From Chamaecrista fasciculata (lineage: Eukaryota > Streptophyta > Magnoliopsida > Fabales > Fabaceae), in the NCBI GenBank assembly GCA_003254925.1, contig QANZ01053162.1, positions 54,333 to 118,332 on the forward strand: a stretch of DNA of 64,000 nucleotides, read 5' to 3'. The notes below the pieces were generated by a model, which was not told where the DNA came from, made no database searches, and saw only the letters and a program-made list of their open reading frames with translations. Below are positions 34,541 to 45,749 of this stretch, piece after piece (positions within the stretch are counted from its first letter, which is position 1; each line of letters starts with the position of its first letter). Made by a program: the position numbers and the translations under genes.

Positions 34541-34769
34541 GTCCCCCACCTGTGTCAAATAAATCTTCATTTCTTTTATTGAATTTAATTCACGTGTATA
34601 ACCATTGTATCTAGTGTTGTTAACAACTTAATTAGACCAAGACCAATAATTCTTGATACACAGAATTGTTAGTGAAGCTTGCTTCTATGAACCAACAACT
34701 CTTGGTGTGTAACAGAGGTACTAAGGGTCAGATTATACCCCCACATTTCTGCTATTAACGCTGTTTTTG

Positions 34770-35140
34770 CACGTTATTTCGGCCATGCGCAGGCCTGGTT
34801 CATAACGAATGCTCTAGAAATTTTTGCCATATTCTCATAGGAGCTGCCCCACTCTACATTCGTAGAGGTGATTTCATAAAATGTACCTACACTTATACAC
34901 CGTCTCATAATTATGAAATCATTAAGAGTTTTACTCATCCTCATAAAAAATGCAGTGTAATACTTTCTCACATTATAGGAATAGGAAATAACAATTTTTA
35001 GTGCTAGCAGAACTAACACACGACTTGTTCTTACCCATTGAACCTTCTTTATGGGATCACCAATCATAAAAGGTTGGGTTGCCATCACTATTAATTTCAA
35101 ATTGGCTTTAGTCATATTCCCCTCGATGTTTCAATTTTTT
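34770..35140 (-). other. Conserved non-coding block shared with the second ORF-less LTR element
   Basis: Blocks such as AGGAG(n)GCCCCACTC, ATTAAGAGTTT(n)CTC(n)CCTCAT, GGATC(n)CTAATCACAA-like and CCCCTCGATGT occur in the same order as in 58590-58925. The 113-aa reading frame here is not kept in the other element, so the conservation is not of a protein. Confidence 0.65.
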
Positions 35141-37113
35141 TCCTCCCAAAAGGCTTCATTAATGGATTCGCGAAATTCACATGTGATTTTACATAATCAA
35201 TTGAGGTTACACCATTTTTTAGCAGCTGCATTACAATATCACGTCTCAATTGAATATACCATATTTTATGTTACTTCTCAAGTATCTCAATACTCTTACC
35301 AATGTCTCTCAACATTCATTGTTTGGACAATGAGTATATTTGCTCAATCTACACATAACATAAGCTATTTGGGCCTGGTATAAGTGCAACAGGTTCTCAA
35401 TAATCTCTGCATAAACAGATTCCCAATAATCTATGTATAAATAGATTGAGCCACAAAATCTCCTCCATTAGATATTTACCAAATCATTCAAACTTTCTCA
35501 GAATCTTCTCAATACAATGTTCTTGAGAAAGTAAGATACCATATTCATTCCTTATAATTTTAACACCAAAAATCACGTTCATTTTACAAATATCTTTTCA
35601 TATAAAAAAATATATATAGAAACATGAAAGTTGCAATTTATGTACAATACTCATACTTGTACAAATAAAACAAAATAAATAACACAATCACCATTCTCAA
35701 CTTTAATGTAAACACATATTTTCACTTCAACAATTTTAAAACTAACTTTCTCCATTTTAAAACAAGTAATAGAATCTAACAAGACACCCCACACTTTAAA
35801 ATAATTCAGATTAAGCACATAACTTTCCCACAATTCATATTCATATGGTGTCTTTTTCCATAAAATATTATCCACTTCTTTTGGATTTTACTCTTTATTT
35901 TTCCATATATATACCTCTGGTTTTTTTTTAAAAATTATTCCACATACTATATAAAACATCAACACAAACTAATTAACTCACTATAATTTATATATTTTTT
36001 CCTCACACAAGAAGCCAGCGTGCATCCACACAATATATTTATATATATATATATATATGCACATTTAATAAATAATAAAACAACAATTCCAATACACATT
36101 ATATCACTTCTAAATTATATTTGTACGCACAAGACCAACATTTTTCTTTAAAACAACCCATTATTAAAAAACTTAAGATATTGTAAATTAATTAATAAAA
36201 TACTCCAACCAAAATTTTAATATAAATGTACTAACAACGTCACTTAATACAAATAATCTTTGATTACAATAACTATATCTTACACGAATATTATTCTTTG
36301 TCATTATCGTCTTATCATATTAAAATGACACTTTAATCTCAATTTTCACTAACAAATCAAGAAAACAAATTATCTCTCAGAGTAAGTACATAGAGAACAT
36401 CATTAAGTTGAAACTCTTTTCAAATGTGATTTTAATCACAATTTTCCCTTTTCCTAGAACCTTGGTAGTTCCGGAATTAACAAAATAGATTTTATCATCT
36501 CTTCTTCAAAGGAGGATACAATTCTTTATTAGAACAAATATCCTTTATAGAACCAAAATTTATCACCCATTTTTCATATCACATATGAATGGAAAACCAT
36601 AGAGCATTACAATAATAATAATTTTCTTATTACTGTCATCATCTTCATAAACCAAATTTTATTTGATTTAGAAGGGTTATCATACTTTTGATAATTTTCT
36701 CTAGTTCTCATGTCACATTGCAATTCATGATGTTCTGATATAGCACACATATAATTATATTTTATCTCACAACATTGGGATTAGACTCGTTGGATTTGTA
36801 ATCAAATTGCTCACTAATTTTATGAAATAAATCAACATATCTCTTGTGGCACAAATTAAAATTTAGTGTCTCCTCTGTTTGGAACTTTTATATTGTTGTG
36901 GCATTGCGATCATACACATTCAACATCGGAATAATATATTTCTTACCATTTTTCCATTTGACGTGCGTCTTTGACTCTCCTTCAATAAAGTGGCGTAATG
37001 AGAATTGGTGGTTATTAATTTAAACTGTTTGATATAAAATAATGGAGAGGTAGGAGCAATTTCAATTCCTGGATGGGACGCAACATGAGAAAAGAGAAGC
37101 ATATATATATATA

Positions 37114-37293
37114 CTAGGGGCTTTGCGTGCCCTAACGGGCACGAAAATATGTATGTAAAATAAATAAGGGACTAAATTGTTAACTTAGTAAAGAAAGAGA
37201 GACCAAATAGTAAATTTTCTCTTATTTTTAATTTCATAGACTATAGTTTTAAAAATGGACGACCAGAAAGGGATGGAGCCATATAATATAAGA
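37114..37293 (-). mobile_element. Minimal Helitron (180 bp)
   Basis: On the minus strand it starts TCTTATATTATATGG after an A. It ends with a GC-rich hairpin (CGTGCCC GTTA GGGCACG, 37126-37143) followed 8 bp later by CTAG and then T. Those are the defining Helitron ends: 5' TC, 3' hairpin plus CTRR, insertion between A and T, no target duplication. It has no coding sequence and is unusually small. Confidence 0.75.
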
Positions 37294-37736
37294 TATATAT
37301 ATATATATATATATAAGAATATGCTCTTTAAGAATTGGAGTGCAGGACGTCAAGAAGCTTAGATAAATGAAGCACGTGTGGCGTTCTAATGACTTAGTGA
37401 TGGAAGGGATGAAAGACAAAGCAAATCGACTAATTGTAGGGATGATAGGGTTTAATATGTTCGCTATAAATTTAGTGGATCTGGACGCACAGAATACAAA
37501 TTCTGGAAAGATGAAGATTATAGAAAAATATATTCAATAAACTCTTAAGATTGTTGGGGCTATGCATGAAATTTAGTTCTAGTTGCATCACAAGGACACT
37601 GTTCTTACAAATTTATTTCGCAACCCTCCGTAAATAGAAGCGGTACTCCCTGTGGTTAAGAACAACAGAAGATAGGAATTCAGTAAGTTGGGTCACATCA
37701 GTTCCTCATACATCTCTCACATCCTGATCAAAATAG

Positions 37737-38024
37737 CCATTATAAAGGTAAAAAACATCAGAGCTAATAAATACAATTTAATCATATGTTAAATTATTTT
37801 ATTACTCATAAACTGATTTAAAATCTAATCAATTACCATTATTTTCTAATCAATAACCTTCAAGAATTTAATCACAATAAAATGGTATTGTTAGGAAATA
37901 ATGACGAGAAAGTAATAATGATAAAAGATATTAAAAGATATTATTGGCTCTTCCTTGATCACACAAATATGAGACTTTTATTTAACTCACTTAACTATTA
38001 TAATATTATATAATATTCCCAACA
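37737..38024 (-). repeat. LTR copy (right) of ORF-less element 1
   Basis: It pairs with 34253-34540. It ends CCCAACA and is followed by the AATTT target duplication. Confidence 0.82.
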
Positions 38025-38283
38025 AATTTGACCTTAACCATTGATATTCATCATGATATAGCAGCTTAATTAGGGAAGATGCTACAAGAAATGTTACCAT
38101 ATCCTCCAGATGTAAGTAAATAAATTATATCAAAAACATAAATGAACATGTACACTAGAAACAACAGGACAAGGATATAATACCTTATAGTTCACTAGTG
38201 TCTCTAACGTAGAACTGCATACATTTGTCCTTAATGCCTTTGATAATGAATATAAAGTTGAGGAAAGATTCTAAAAAGAAAAT

Positions 38284-39640
38284 TGTCTACACATTATATC
38301 GAATCATTCCTAACACGAAAACCACTCCCAACTCCATACTTTTGCTAACATTCAAATCAACTTCATGATGATTTGTGGATGGTGGTGGTGGAAAACAACC
38401 CTTTTTTATTAGCTCTTTCAGATTCATTAGCTCTCTTGGTATTGACTCTTCAAACTTGTTGGATGAAAAGTCAATTAAAGTCAAGAAAGTTTGGATTTTG
38501 ATGAACTCCATCTCTCTACCTTTGCTCTCATGATCAATAGTCACTAAAACTTGATAGTAAATTTCGTTAACAATTTGGACCTTAATGGGAATGAAGCCAC
38601 TTATTATTTGATTTTGGTATAGATCTAAAGTTTGCAGAGCACATGATTTTGGAAACATGCATATTAGGAATATTTCCCTTCAGCATGTTATTTCCAAGAT
38701 TCAATACTTGAAGGCTCTTGCTCTGTCTTAAACACTCTGGGATTGTTCCTTCAAGGTCATTATTGGAGAGATCAAGCACTCCCAAGTCTGAAAAATTGCA
38801 CCAAGAATGAGGAACATTGCCATAAATTTTGTTCTTGGAAAGAGGGGATGAAATAATCAGTTCCAAACCATTGAGAACCAACAACAAATGGAATAACATA
38901 GCTCAAGTTATTGCTTCACAAATCCAAAGAAAATAGAAATTGGTGGTAAGATTTAATAAAGAATCCTCAAAAGCCTATCAATGCATTTCAGGAACGATTC
39001 AAGTCATTTATTTCTCTAGCTTTCCAAATCCAATGGGGAAAATTCTTCAATATGGAGGTCAAGATCGAAAATTCTTGATTGAATCCTCAAGAACATAGGG
39101 AATTCTCTCAAATTGCAGGAAGTCAAACCTAAAAGTGACAAATACTGAGGGAAGTAGGATAGGTAATAGGTTTGCATCCATAGAATTTTCAATAATTAAC
39201 AAGTTGTTATAAAAACAAAGTCTATACTGTCTATATTTTGTAGGCTACGAATCAAATCAAGCTTTATTTGAACAGTGAAATGGTTGAAGGAAAGTTGAAG
39301 ATGATATAACAGTAGAAGTGCAATGATATGAGAAGGGATTGGTCCATTAAAATTGTTATTGGACTAGTCCAAATACTGAAGCTTAGTGAGGTTTGACAGT
39401 GAATTGGGAAGTGTTCTGTTAAATTGACAGTTTGAAATATTTAATTTGGATAAATGCATCAAGTTACTCCAGAGCCATTTGTGTCCCTAAGTAGTAAAGT
39501 TTTGAGAGATCCATTAGGAAGGAAGTTTGTGAATATGTAGAGTTTAATTTAAGATTGTTCTTCAATTGAAGTAGCAACGATTTTTTATCATCAACACAAA
39601 ACCCAGATTCCTAAACACAATACTGGGTAAAGAAACAAAA
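38284..39640 (-). pseudogene. LRR receptor-like protein (RLP) pseudogene
   Basis: Read on the minus strand from 39590, the start resembles the LRRNT_2 cap (CVDDKKSLLLQLKNNL). Broken LRR pieces follow (NGSLKTLLLRDTNGSG, LLLLYHLQLSFNHF). Better preserved repeats lie at 38640-38880: KNKIYGNVPHSWCNFSDLG, VLDLSNNDLEGTIPECLRQ and SLQVLNLGNNMLKGNIPNM. The final part has IDFSSNKFEESIPRELMNLK and a possible membrane start near 38290. Many LRRs between these blocks are missing and frames change. Cf-9/RLP proteins are cell-surface immune or developmental receptors; this copy is dead. A second piece of the same gene lies at 46703-47070. Confidence 0.8.
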
Positions 39641-39788
39641 CAGGTGGGATTTGAGTGAGTCAACTCCATATTGAAGAAGGCATGGATCAAAAAAACCAAT
39701 TAAGATTCCATATATATATAGATCCTTATTCTGCTTTTGCGTTTGTAACAATTATGATTGAATCAAATTTTATAGAAAAAAACACAGA

Positions 39789-39870
39789 CGTGAGCGGCAG
39801 GATTCGAACCTGCGCGGGCAGAGCCCACATGATTTCTAGTCATGCCCGATAACCACTCCGGCACGCCCAC
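39789..39870 (-). tRNA. tRNA-Ser (anticodon AGA)
   Basis: The minus strand folds into a class II tRNA: acceptor GTGGGCG pairing with CGCTCAC (one G-T), D arm CCGGAGTGGTTATCGGG, anticodon loop CTAGAAA (AGA), a long variable arm TGGGCTCTGCCCG and T arm GCAGGTTCGAATCCTGC. Discriminator base G. Length 82 without CCA. Both promoter boxes are intact, so it is probably functional. Confidence 0.93.
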
Positions 39871-39937
39871 TTTGGATGATGAAATGTAACGTTGTATTTT
39901 ATTTATTTTCAAATACATTATATTGAAAGGATATACA

Positions 39938-40586
39938 TCTATACTATATTATATGTCTGAGGGGCCTTCTGGTAATCGATCTTAATATTTACTTAATATA
40001 TTATAAATAAATATATATAAAAAATAAAAATATCATCCCTATTTCAGCAACCCACGATCCCACAATCATATGGGAGTGGCTCAGCTACAGTACAGTGGCT
40101 GCATTATTTCATCCAGGCCATTGATTTAATTTGAAAGTCAACAAATAAATTGTTAGTAAACACTAAACACATCTAATGGTTAATAATTGATACTTCAGCA
40201 AAACTTTAGCAAACATAATTGAGCTGATCCATTTACCAATCATATGAGTCCATGATCAATATACCTGTGAGGCTGTGACGGTTTTATTTGAAAAACGTGA
40301 ACTTTTATTTATGTACTATTACATTAATTCCATTTCGTTCTTCAATTCTAATATAATTTTTTTTATGGAATTCTAATATAATTTTGTTATTAGTTTAATA
40401 GTTCATATGAAAAAAATAAATTTTTCTTAGTCATATTCATTTTTCAGTATCTTTATATATTTTGATGACATCTTTATTAATGTTTTATATAGTTAAAAAT
40501 AATTTAAAATTAAATTATTTATAATATTTTACAAAATTTTTAATATCAAATCATTTTAAGTTTTATACGGACACGCAAAGCCCTAG
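39938..40586 (+). mobile_element. Non-autonomous Helitron (649 bp)
   Basis: It starts TCTATACTATATTATATG after an A. It ends CGGACACGCAAAGCCCTAG followed by T; the last 19 bases match the end of the 180-bp Helitron at 37114 closely. One arm of the terminal hairpin (CGGACACG) is present and the other is not recognisable. It has no ORF. Confidence 0.65.
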
Positions 40587-40589
40587 TAT

Positions 40590-41153
40590 ATATATATATA
40601 ATTCGCTTTTATATGATGAATGATCATCAAAATTTACAAATCTATACAACATAAAAATATAGGAAATGTTAATATTTATCTACAACTACAGACCGTCACC
40701 ATGAATTAGTTTTTTTTTTTTTAATATATACAATATCTAGCTGCAATATCGTTTTGAAGCACTTGGATGCAATCTTGAGATTAATCTTTATTTAACAATG
40801 AGATTAATATGAAAAGGAGAATGGAAGTGGACATTAAAGATTTGTTATTTAAAATGGAAGCTACAAAAAGGAGCCTCGCCATGCTATAAGCTGATCAAGA
40901 TGTTCTAGATTATAGTTCTCTTCTCAGTCTCAGGTAATTGAAATGTTTGATTATGAAATTTGTTGGTTTTAGTATCATCCTATTGTTGTGAGCTTCTGTA
41001 GTTCTTGATCTCTAGATAGGTGTATCTATTTGTCATAGCTGTTCATTTCAATTTAATACTGCTAACCAGAATTTTCAGAGAGATCACAACAGTTAGTAGT
41101 CGATCTTATGAAACTGTTCCATTTAAGAAAGCAATTTAAAAGACATGATTATG
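40590..41153. other. AT-rich intergenic DNA
   Basis: Nothing recognisable apart from A/T runs such as 40710-40722. Confidence 0.5.
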
Positions 41154-41162
41154 AAATATAAA

Positions 41163-42358
41163 GGCCAACTTCCTATTTTCGTCTCTCTGTTATGCTCATT
41201 GTTCCAAATAGGTCCCTCAGTTATTTTTCGTTCCATATTGGTCCCCCAGTTATTCAAAACTTGTCAAAGTTGGTCACTCTAACGTTTTCCATCCATTTTT
41301 CTGTTAAAAAAAGACAAAATTGATTTTTAACTCCTAAAAGTTTGATTTTTTTACATTAAGGACTTTTTTCTCTATAATAGAACCAAAATGTAAGAAAGAA
41401 GAAATAAGTGGGGGATTTTAGTTTATTTCAACTCTCTCAACAAGTTCTTCAAGAGCGTGATGGAGATAACTGTGTTCATCACCAGCACCGCCTTCTGCTG
41501 GACTCGGAAAATTTGACAATCCCATTATTAATTATTACGGACAATTCGAATGACTCCCTAATAATTCAACAAACCTAAAATCAACAACCACAACGCCAGA
41601 TTCAGATTCAGATTCGCACAATGAAGAAGAAGAAAAAGATCAATTTGTAGGGCTATCATTCACAGACAACCATGCCATGCCGCCCGATTCACTACCTTTA
41701 ATTTGCTTCTCAGTTTATACTATATTATCAACCTAACTAATGGATATAGTGAAATAACATAGACTACTCATTTGTCTTTTAACTAAATATCAGAGGTTAA
41801 ATACTCACCAACCACTCGGCACTGACAGTAGACAGATTTGGATCTGGCCACATCTTCTTCAACCACGTCAAGGCACACCACCGCCGGGCTCGATTCCAGA
41901 TCTTCCACATCAGCAGGTGAGGAAGCAGCGCGAGCTTCGACAGGAAAGATCGCACGTTGGTCTGAAATGGTCCGCCGGAGAAATCCTCCAACGGCGCCGA
42001 CGGGAACGTGAGGAAATCCAAGAAATCGACTGTGTCTGGCCTCTTCATCCGCTTCAATGGCTTAGGGGGAGAGAGAGAGTTGAAATAAACTAAAACCCCC
42101 CACTTATTTCTTTTTTCTTACATTTTCGTTTTATTATAGAAAAAAATGTCCTTAATGTAAAAAAAAAAAAAAATCAAACTTTTAGGAGTTGAAAATTAAT
42201 TTTGTCTTTTTTTTTAACGGAAAAATGGATAGAAAACATTAAAGGGACCAACTTTGACAAGTTTTGAAAAACTGGTGGACCAATATGGAACGAAAAATAA
42301 CTGAGGGACCTATCTGGAACAATGAGCATAACAGAGGGACCAAAATAGGACTTTGGCC
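41163..42358. mobile_element. Pack-MULE 1 (1.2 kb, long TIRs, gene fragment inside)
   Basis: Inverted repeats of about 285 bp begin GGCCAA at the left and end TTGGCC at the right. Exact 9-bp target duplications AAATATAAA flank them (41154-41162 and 42359-42367), the hallmark of Mutator-like elements. Between the TIRs lies genic-looking DNA on the minus strand (41797-42057). No transposase is present. Confidence 0.92.
41809..42057 (-). pseudogene. Captured first exon of an MMD1/At1g33420-type PHD-finger gene
   Basis: The frame starts MKRMKRPDTVDFLDFLTFP and reads on through GGPFQTNVRSFLSKL. After a one-base shift near 41940 a second frame continues EARAASSPADVEDLESSP, VVCLDVVEEDVARSKSVYC and CRVVG. 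It stops at a splice donor (GTGAGT, 41803-41808). The FR/QxNVRxFL motif and the VVEEDVxR...YCxQCRVVGW pattern resemble the N-terminal region of plant PHD-finger proteins of the MALE MEIOCYTE DEATH1 group, as I remember them. The frameshift rules out a normal product. Confidence 0.6.
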
Positions 42359-42519
42359 AAATATAAATATATACTTCAAAGACTACCCAGCATTTGTCTG
42401 GATTTTGCTGTACAGGCTTTGTTCTAATTGACTGTTAGCACTCAAGCAAAGGAACCTTATGAATCTTGGTGGATTTTTGATCTTGAAGGTGCCTTCATGA
42501 CTTTGTTTCTTTTATAATT

Positions 42520-42902
42520 TGGCAAAAGTATTAATTTCGTCCCCAAATTTTACACCAACTATCAATTTCGTCCACAATCTTTTTTTGCTGTTAATTTCGT
42601 CCCCAATGTTTCACATTTTGGTTAATTTTATCATTTGCTCTTACTTTAGCCAAATATTATCGACAGAATCTACGTGACTAATGATATATAAAGTAAAATT
42701 GATGGAAAAAGAAACTCAAGTCTTAACTCAGATTGGAAAACAAGATGCAGTCTGTCATTAATTTATTGAAAGAAGTTAGTTATTAAAGGGTAAAATTGAC
42801 TAAAATGTGAAACATTGAGGACCTAAATTGACAGAAAAAAAAAGATTGGGGACGAAATTGATAGTTGATGTAAAATATGGAGATAAAATTAGTACTTTTG
42901 CC
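42520..42902. mobile_element. MITE (383 bp) with 9-bp target duplication
   Basis: The ends are inverted TGGCAAAAGTA(T)TAATTT sequences. TTTATAATT is duplicated exactly at 42511-42519 and 42903-42911. The arms carry repeated TTTCGTCCCC phrases. The 395-bp element at 54788-55182 belongs to the same family. A 9-bp duplication indicates a MULE-type MITE. Confidence 0.88.
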
Positions 42903-42922
42903 TTTATAATTCCAATATGGCT

Positions 42923-43198
42923 TCATGGATTCAACTGTACTAGTACAAACCCAAAGGGTTGCGTTTCTCTTTCTGTATTGGAATACATGAACCTCTGATC
43001 CAGTTTGATCATGGAGAGATGGAGAGGTAAGAGCTGACCGTTGTAGAAGAGGTCGGCGGCGGCGGCGGAGGAGGCGGATTTGCGGGGGGAGACGGCGGAG
43101 CTGGAGAACTCAAAGTCGGAGGAAGAGGACGGTGATAGAGGAAGCGTGAATGACTTCGCCGTCGTCGTCGTGTGTCTCGGCGGTTTCGTGTTCGCCAT
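42923..43198 (-). pseudogene. MAKR/BKI1-like gene fragment (N-terminal part)
   Basis: From MANTKPPRHTTTTAKSFTLP the frame reads into SSDFEFSSSAVSPRKS and ADLFYNGQLLPLHLS. The FEF motif and the A-DELFYNGQLLPLHL motif are the signature of membrane-associated kinase regulators and BRI1 kinase inhibitor 1 (BKI1), which bind the plasma membrane and receptor kinases. The sequence then departs from the family (the expected PRLxMVRTLLL is missing) and runs 30 residues to a stop at 42923. So the gene is cut after its first 60 or so residues, although the 5' end with an (AG)n leader survives. Confidence 0.65.
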
Positions 43199-43250
43199 TT
43201 TTCTGGTTTGAATTTTGAATGGTGATGGTGGAAGCACACACACACACACA

Positions 43251-43251
<1 letters not shown>

Positions 43252-43292
<41 letters not shown>
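43252..43292. repeat. (AG)n microsatellite next to (AC)n
   Basis: A GA run of about 20 units adjoins an AC run at 43233-43251. It lies in the presumed 5' leader of the MAKR-like fragment. Confidence 0.9.
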
Positions 43293-43298
<6 letters not shown>

Positions 43299-43447
43299 AT
43301 CAGAGAAAGAGAGATTTATTTTGTCGCCAAATACATGTAAGCTCATAAATTTCCAATGCCTTCATAAACGTTAACAGTGATATACTACCGTAAATTAATT
43401 TATGACGCCAAAAATCTATACCGTAAAACGCAATATACATAAAATGT

Positions 43448-44063
43448 CCAAAGTCCTGTTTTAGTCCCCCGATTATGCTTAGTGTTTCAAATTGGTCTCT
43501 CAGTTATTTTTCGTTCCATATTGATCCCTCAATTATGCAAAACTTGGTAAAGTTGGTCCCTCTAACAGTTTCCATCCATTTTTCTCTTAAAAAAAGATAA
43601 AATTAATTTTTAACTCTTAAAAATCTAATGTTTTTGGAACAAGAATCTGATGTTAATAGGAAGGGATTGGGATTAGGATTGGAATTGGTTTCCGCTGTGA
43701 CCATGAGTTTGCCACAGAAAACGATGTCATTTTCAAGGGCGCAGGATGCAGTGGTTGTTTGGAACTCGAAGTGGGAGTGATCGGCGTCCATTATTGGCCG
43801 CCCAATTGCATACTTTTGTTTGCATTGTTTATTGCTGACTCTTTGCAAATCTTTCATCAGTTTCCCACTATTCAAGAGCGACGACGACGGTTACGATTCC
43901 TGCAACCCCATGTCGAAATCAAAATCAAAACCAGTTTAATTTGCGGTTCTAGATTTTGTGTTGGCGGCGCCGAAGAAATCGCTGGTGACTTGTAGTGTGG
44001 AGGGAGAGGATGTTTCTTCTTCTTCGTTGGATATTAGTGAGTGGGGGGCTTCTTGGGGGGGGG

Positions 44064-44112
<49 letters not shown>

Positions 44113-44391
44113 ATTTTTTAGTGTGAAATCAACTAAAACTCCAAATTATTTCTTATTTCTTACATTTTAGTCCTATTATAAAGAAAAAGGTCCTTGATGC
44201 AAAAAATTTAAACTTTTAGAAGTTAAAAATTAATTTTGTCTTTTTTTTAAGAGAAAAATGGATGGAAACTGTTTGAGGGACCAACTTTGCCAAGTTTTGC
44301 ATAATTGAGGGACCAATATGGAACGAAAAATAACTGGGGGACCAATTTAGAACACTGAGTATAACTGGGGGACCAAAATAAGACTTTGGTC
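43448..44391. mobile_element. Pack-MULE 2, same family as the element at 41163
   Basis: The TIRs (CCAAAGTCCTG... at the left, its inverse at the right) share the GGTCCCTC, TTTTTCGTTCCATATTG and CCATCCATTTTTCT blocks with Pack-MULE 1. TAAAATGT flanks both sides (43440-43447 and 44392-44399). The centre holds a different gene-like fragment and an (AG)n run after a G tract (44054-44109). Confidence 0.85.
43603..43875 (-). pseudogene. Captured coding fragment in Pack-MULE 2 (unidentified)
   Basis: A 90-aa frame contains DADHSHFEFQTTTASCALE and NDIVFCGKLMVTAETN, with an Asn-Pro repeat. The FEF motif followed by a (F/I)FCGKL motif is reminiscent of the MAKR/BKI1 group but too short to assign. It extends into the TIR at its C-terminal end, so it is not a complete gene. 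Confidence 0.45.
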
Positions 44392-44411
44392 TAAAATGTA
44401 ATCACAACTTA

Positions 44412-45715
44412 GGGTGCGTTTGGATTAAAAGTTAAGTTAAAGGAGGATAAAGGAATGTTGGAGGTAATAAAGGAGAGGTAAAGGATTTGTATTATAAATG
44501 AGGTTTTTAGTAAATTGTGTTTGGGAAAATGAGAGATAAAGGAGGAATTATGATGTGAAATTATTTTAAAGGGTATGTAATGATTGTGGTGGGTTGAAAT
44601 AATAGTATTGGTATTTTAAATTTGTATAGGGGTAAAAATGGTAAAAACAAAGGAGGATAAAGGAGTGTTGTTTTTTTGTTTGTTTTGGTGTTAGTAAAGT
44701 GGTATGAGTAATGATTGCCTCGAAATTTGTGCTAAANNNNNNNNNNNNNNNNNNNNNNNNNNNNNNNNNNNNNNNNNNNNNNNNNNNNNNNNNNNNNNNN
44801 NNNNNNNNNNNNNNNNNNNNNNNNNNNNNNNNNNNNNNNNNNNNNNNNNNNNNNNNNNNNNNNNNNNNNNNNNNNNNNNNNNNNNNNNNNNNNNNNNNNN
44901 NNNNNNNNNNNNNNNNNNNNNNNNNNNNNNNNNNNNNNNNNNNNNNNNNNNNNNNNNNNNNNNNNNNNNNNNNNNNNNNNNNNNNNNNNNNNNNNNNNNN
45001 NNNNNNNNNNNNNNNNNNNNNNNNNNNNNNNNNNNNNNNNNNNNNNNNNNNNNNNNNNNNNNNNNNNNNNNNNNNNNNNNNNNNNNNNNNNNNNNNNNNN
45101 NNNNNNNNNNNNNNNNNNNNNNNNNNNNNNNNNNNNNNNNNNNNNNNNNNNNNNNNNNNNNNNNNNNNNNNNNNNNNNNNNNNNNNNNNNNNNNNNNNNN
45201 NNNNNNNNNNNNNNNNNNNNNNNNNNNNNNNNNNNNNNNNNNNNNNNNNNNNNNNNNNNNNNNNNNNNNNNNNNNNNNNNNNNNNNNNNNNNNNNNNNNN
45301 NNNNNNNNNNNNNNNNNNNNNNNNNNNNNNNNNNNNNNNNNNNNNNNNNNNNNNNNNNNNNNNNNNNNNNNNNNNNNNNNNNNNNNNNNNNNNNNNNNNN
45401 NNNNNNNNNNNNNNNNNNNNNNNNNNNNNNNNNNNNNNNNNNNNNNNNNNNNNNNNNNNNNNNNNNNNNNNNNNNNNNNNNNNNNNNNNNNNNNNNNNNN
45501 NNNNNNNNNNNNNNNNNNNNNNNNNNNNNNNNNNNNNNNNNNNNNNNNNNNNNNNNNNNNNNNNNNNNNNNNNNNNNNNNNNNNNNNNNNNNNNNNNNNN
45601 NNNNNNNNNNNNNNNNNNNNNNNNNNNNNNNNNNNNNNNNNNNNNNNNNNNNNNNNNNNNNNNNNNNNNNNNNNNNNNNNNNNNNNNNNNNNNNNNNNNN
45701 NNNNNNNNNNNNNNN

Positions 45716-45749
<34 letters not shown>

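Larger units (their letters stand above)
34209..38024 (-). mobile_element. ORF-less LTR retrotransposon 1 (LARD-like)
   Basis: Terminal repeats of 288 bp match at 34253-34540 and 37737-38024 with about 5% difference; both end in CCAACA. Flanking AATTT occurs at 34204-34208 and 38025-38029. On the minus strand a purine tract ending GGGGGAC precedes TGTTGGAAATATT, the start of an LTR. The left copy has 44 extra bases at its outer edge. No gag-pol reading frame is present in 3.2 kb. A Helitron (37114-37293) is nested inside. No convincing primer-binding site is visible. Confidence 0.75.

Noticed and set aside
34774..35115. 113-aa ORF in ORF-less element 1
   Set aside because: The homologous block in element 2 (58590-58925) is full of stops in all frames, so the ORF is probably chance.
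38070..38095. Possible second CACTA terminus (GCTACAAGAAATG)
   Set aside because: It lacks the CACTA start, is in left-end orientation and has no subterminal repeats next to it.
41300..44390. Interpretation of the three inverted-repeat elements as a CRISPR-like or phage-related array
   Set aside because: The repeats are TIRs with 8-9-bp target duplications; nothing prokaryotic is present in the window.
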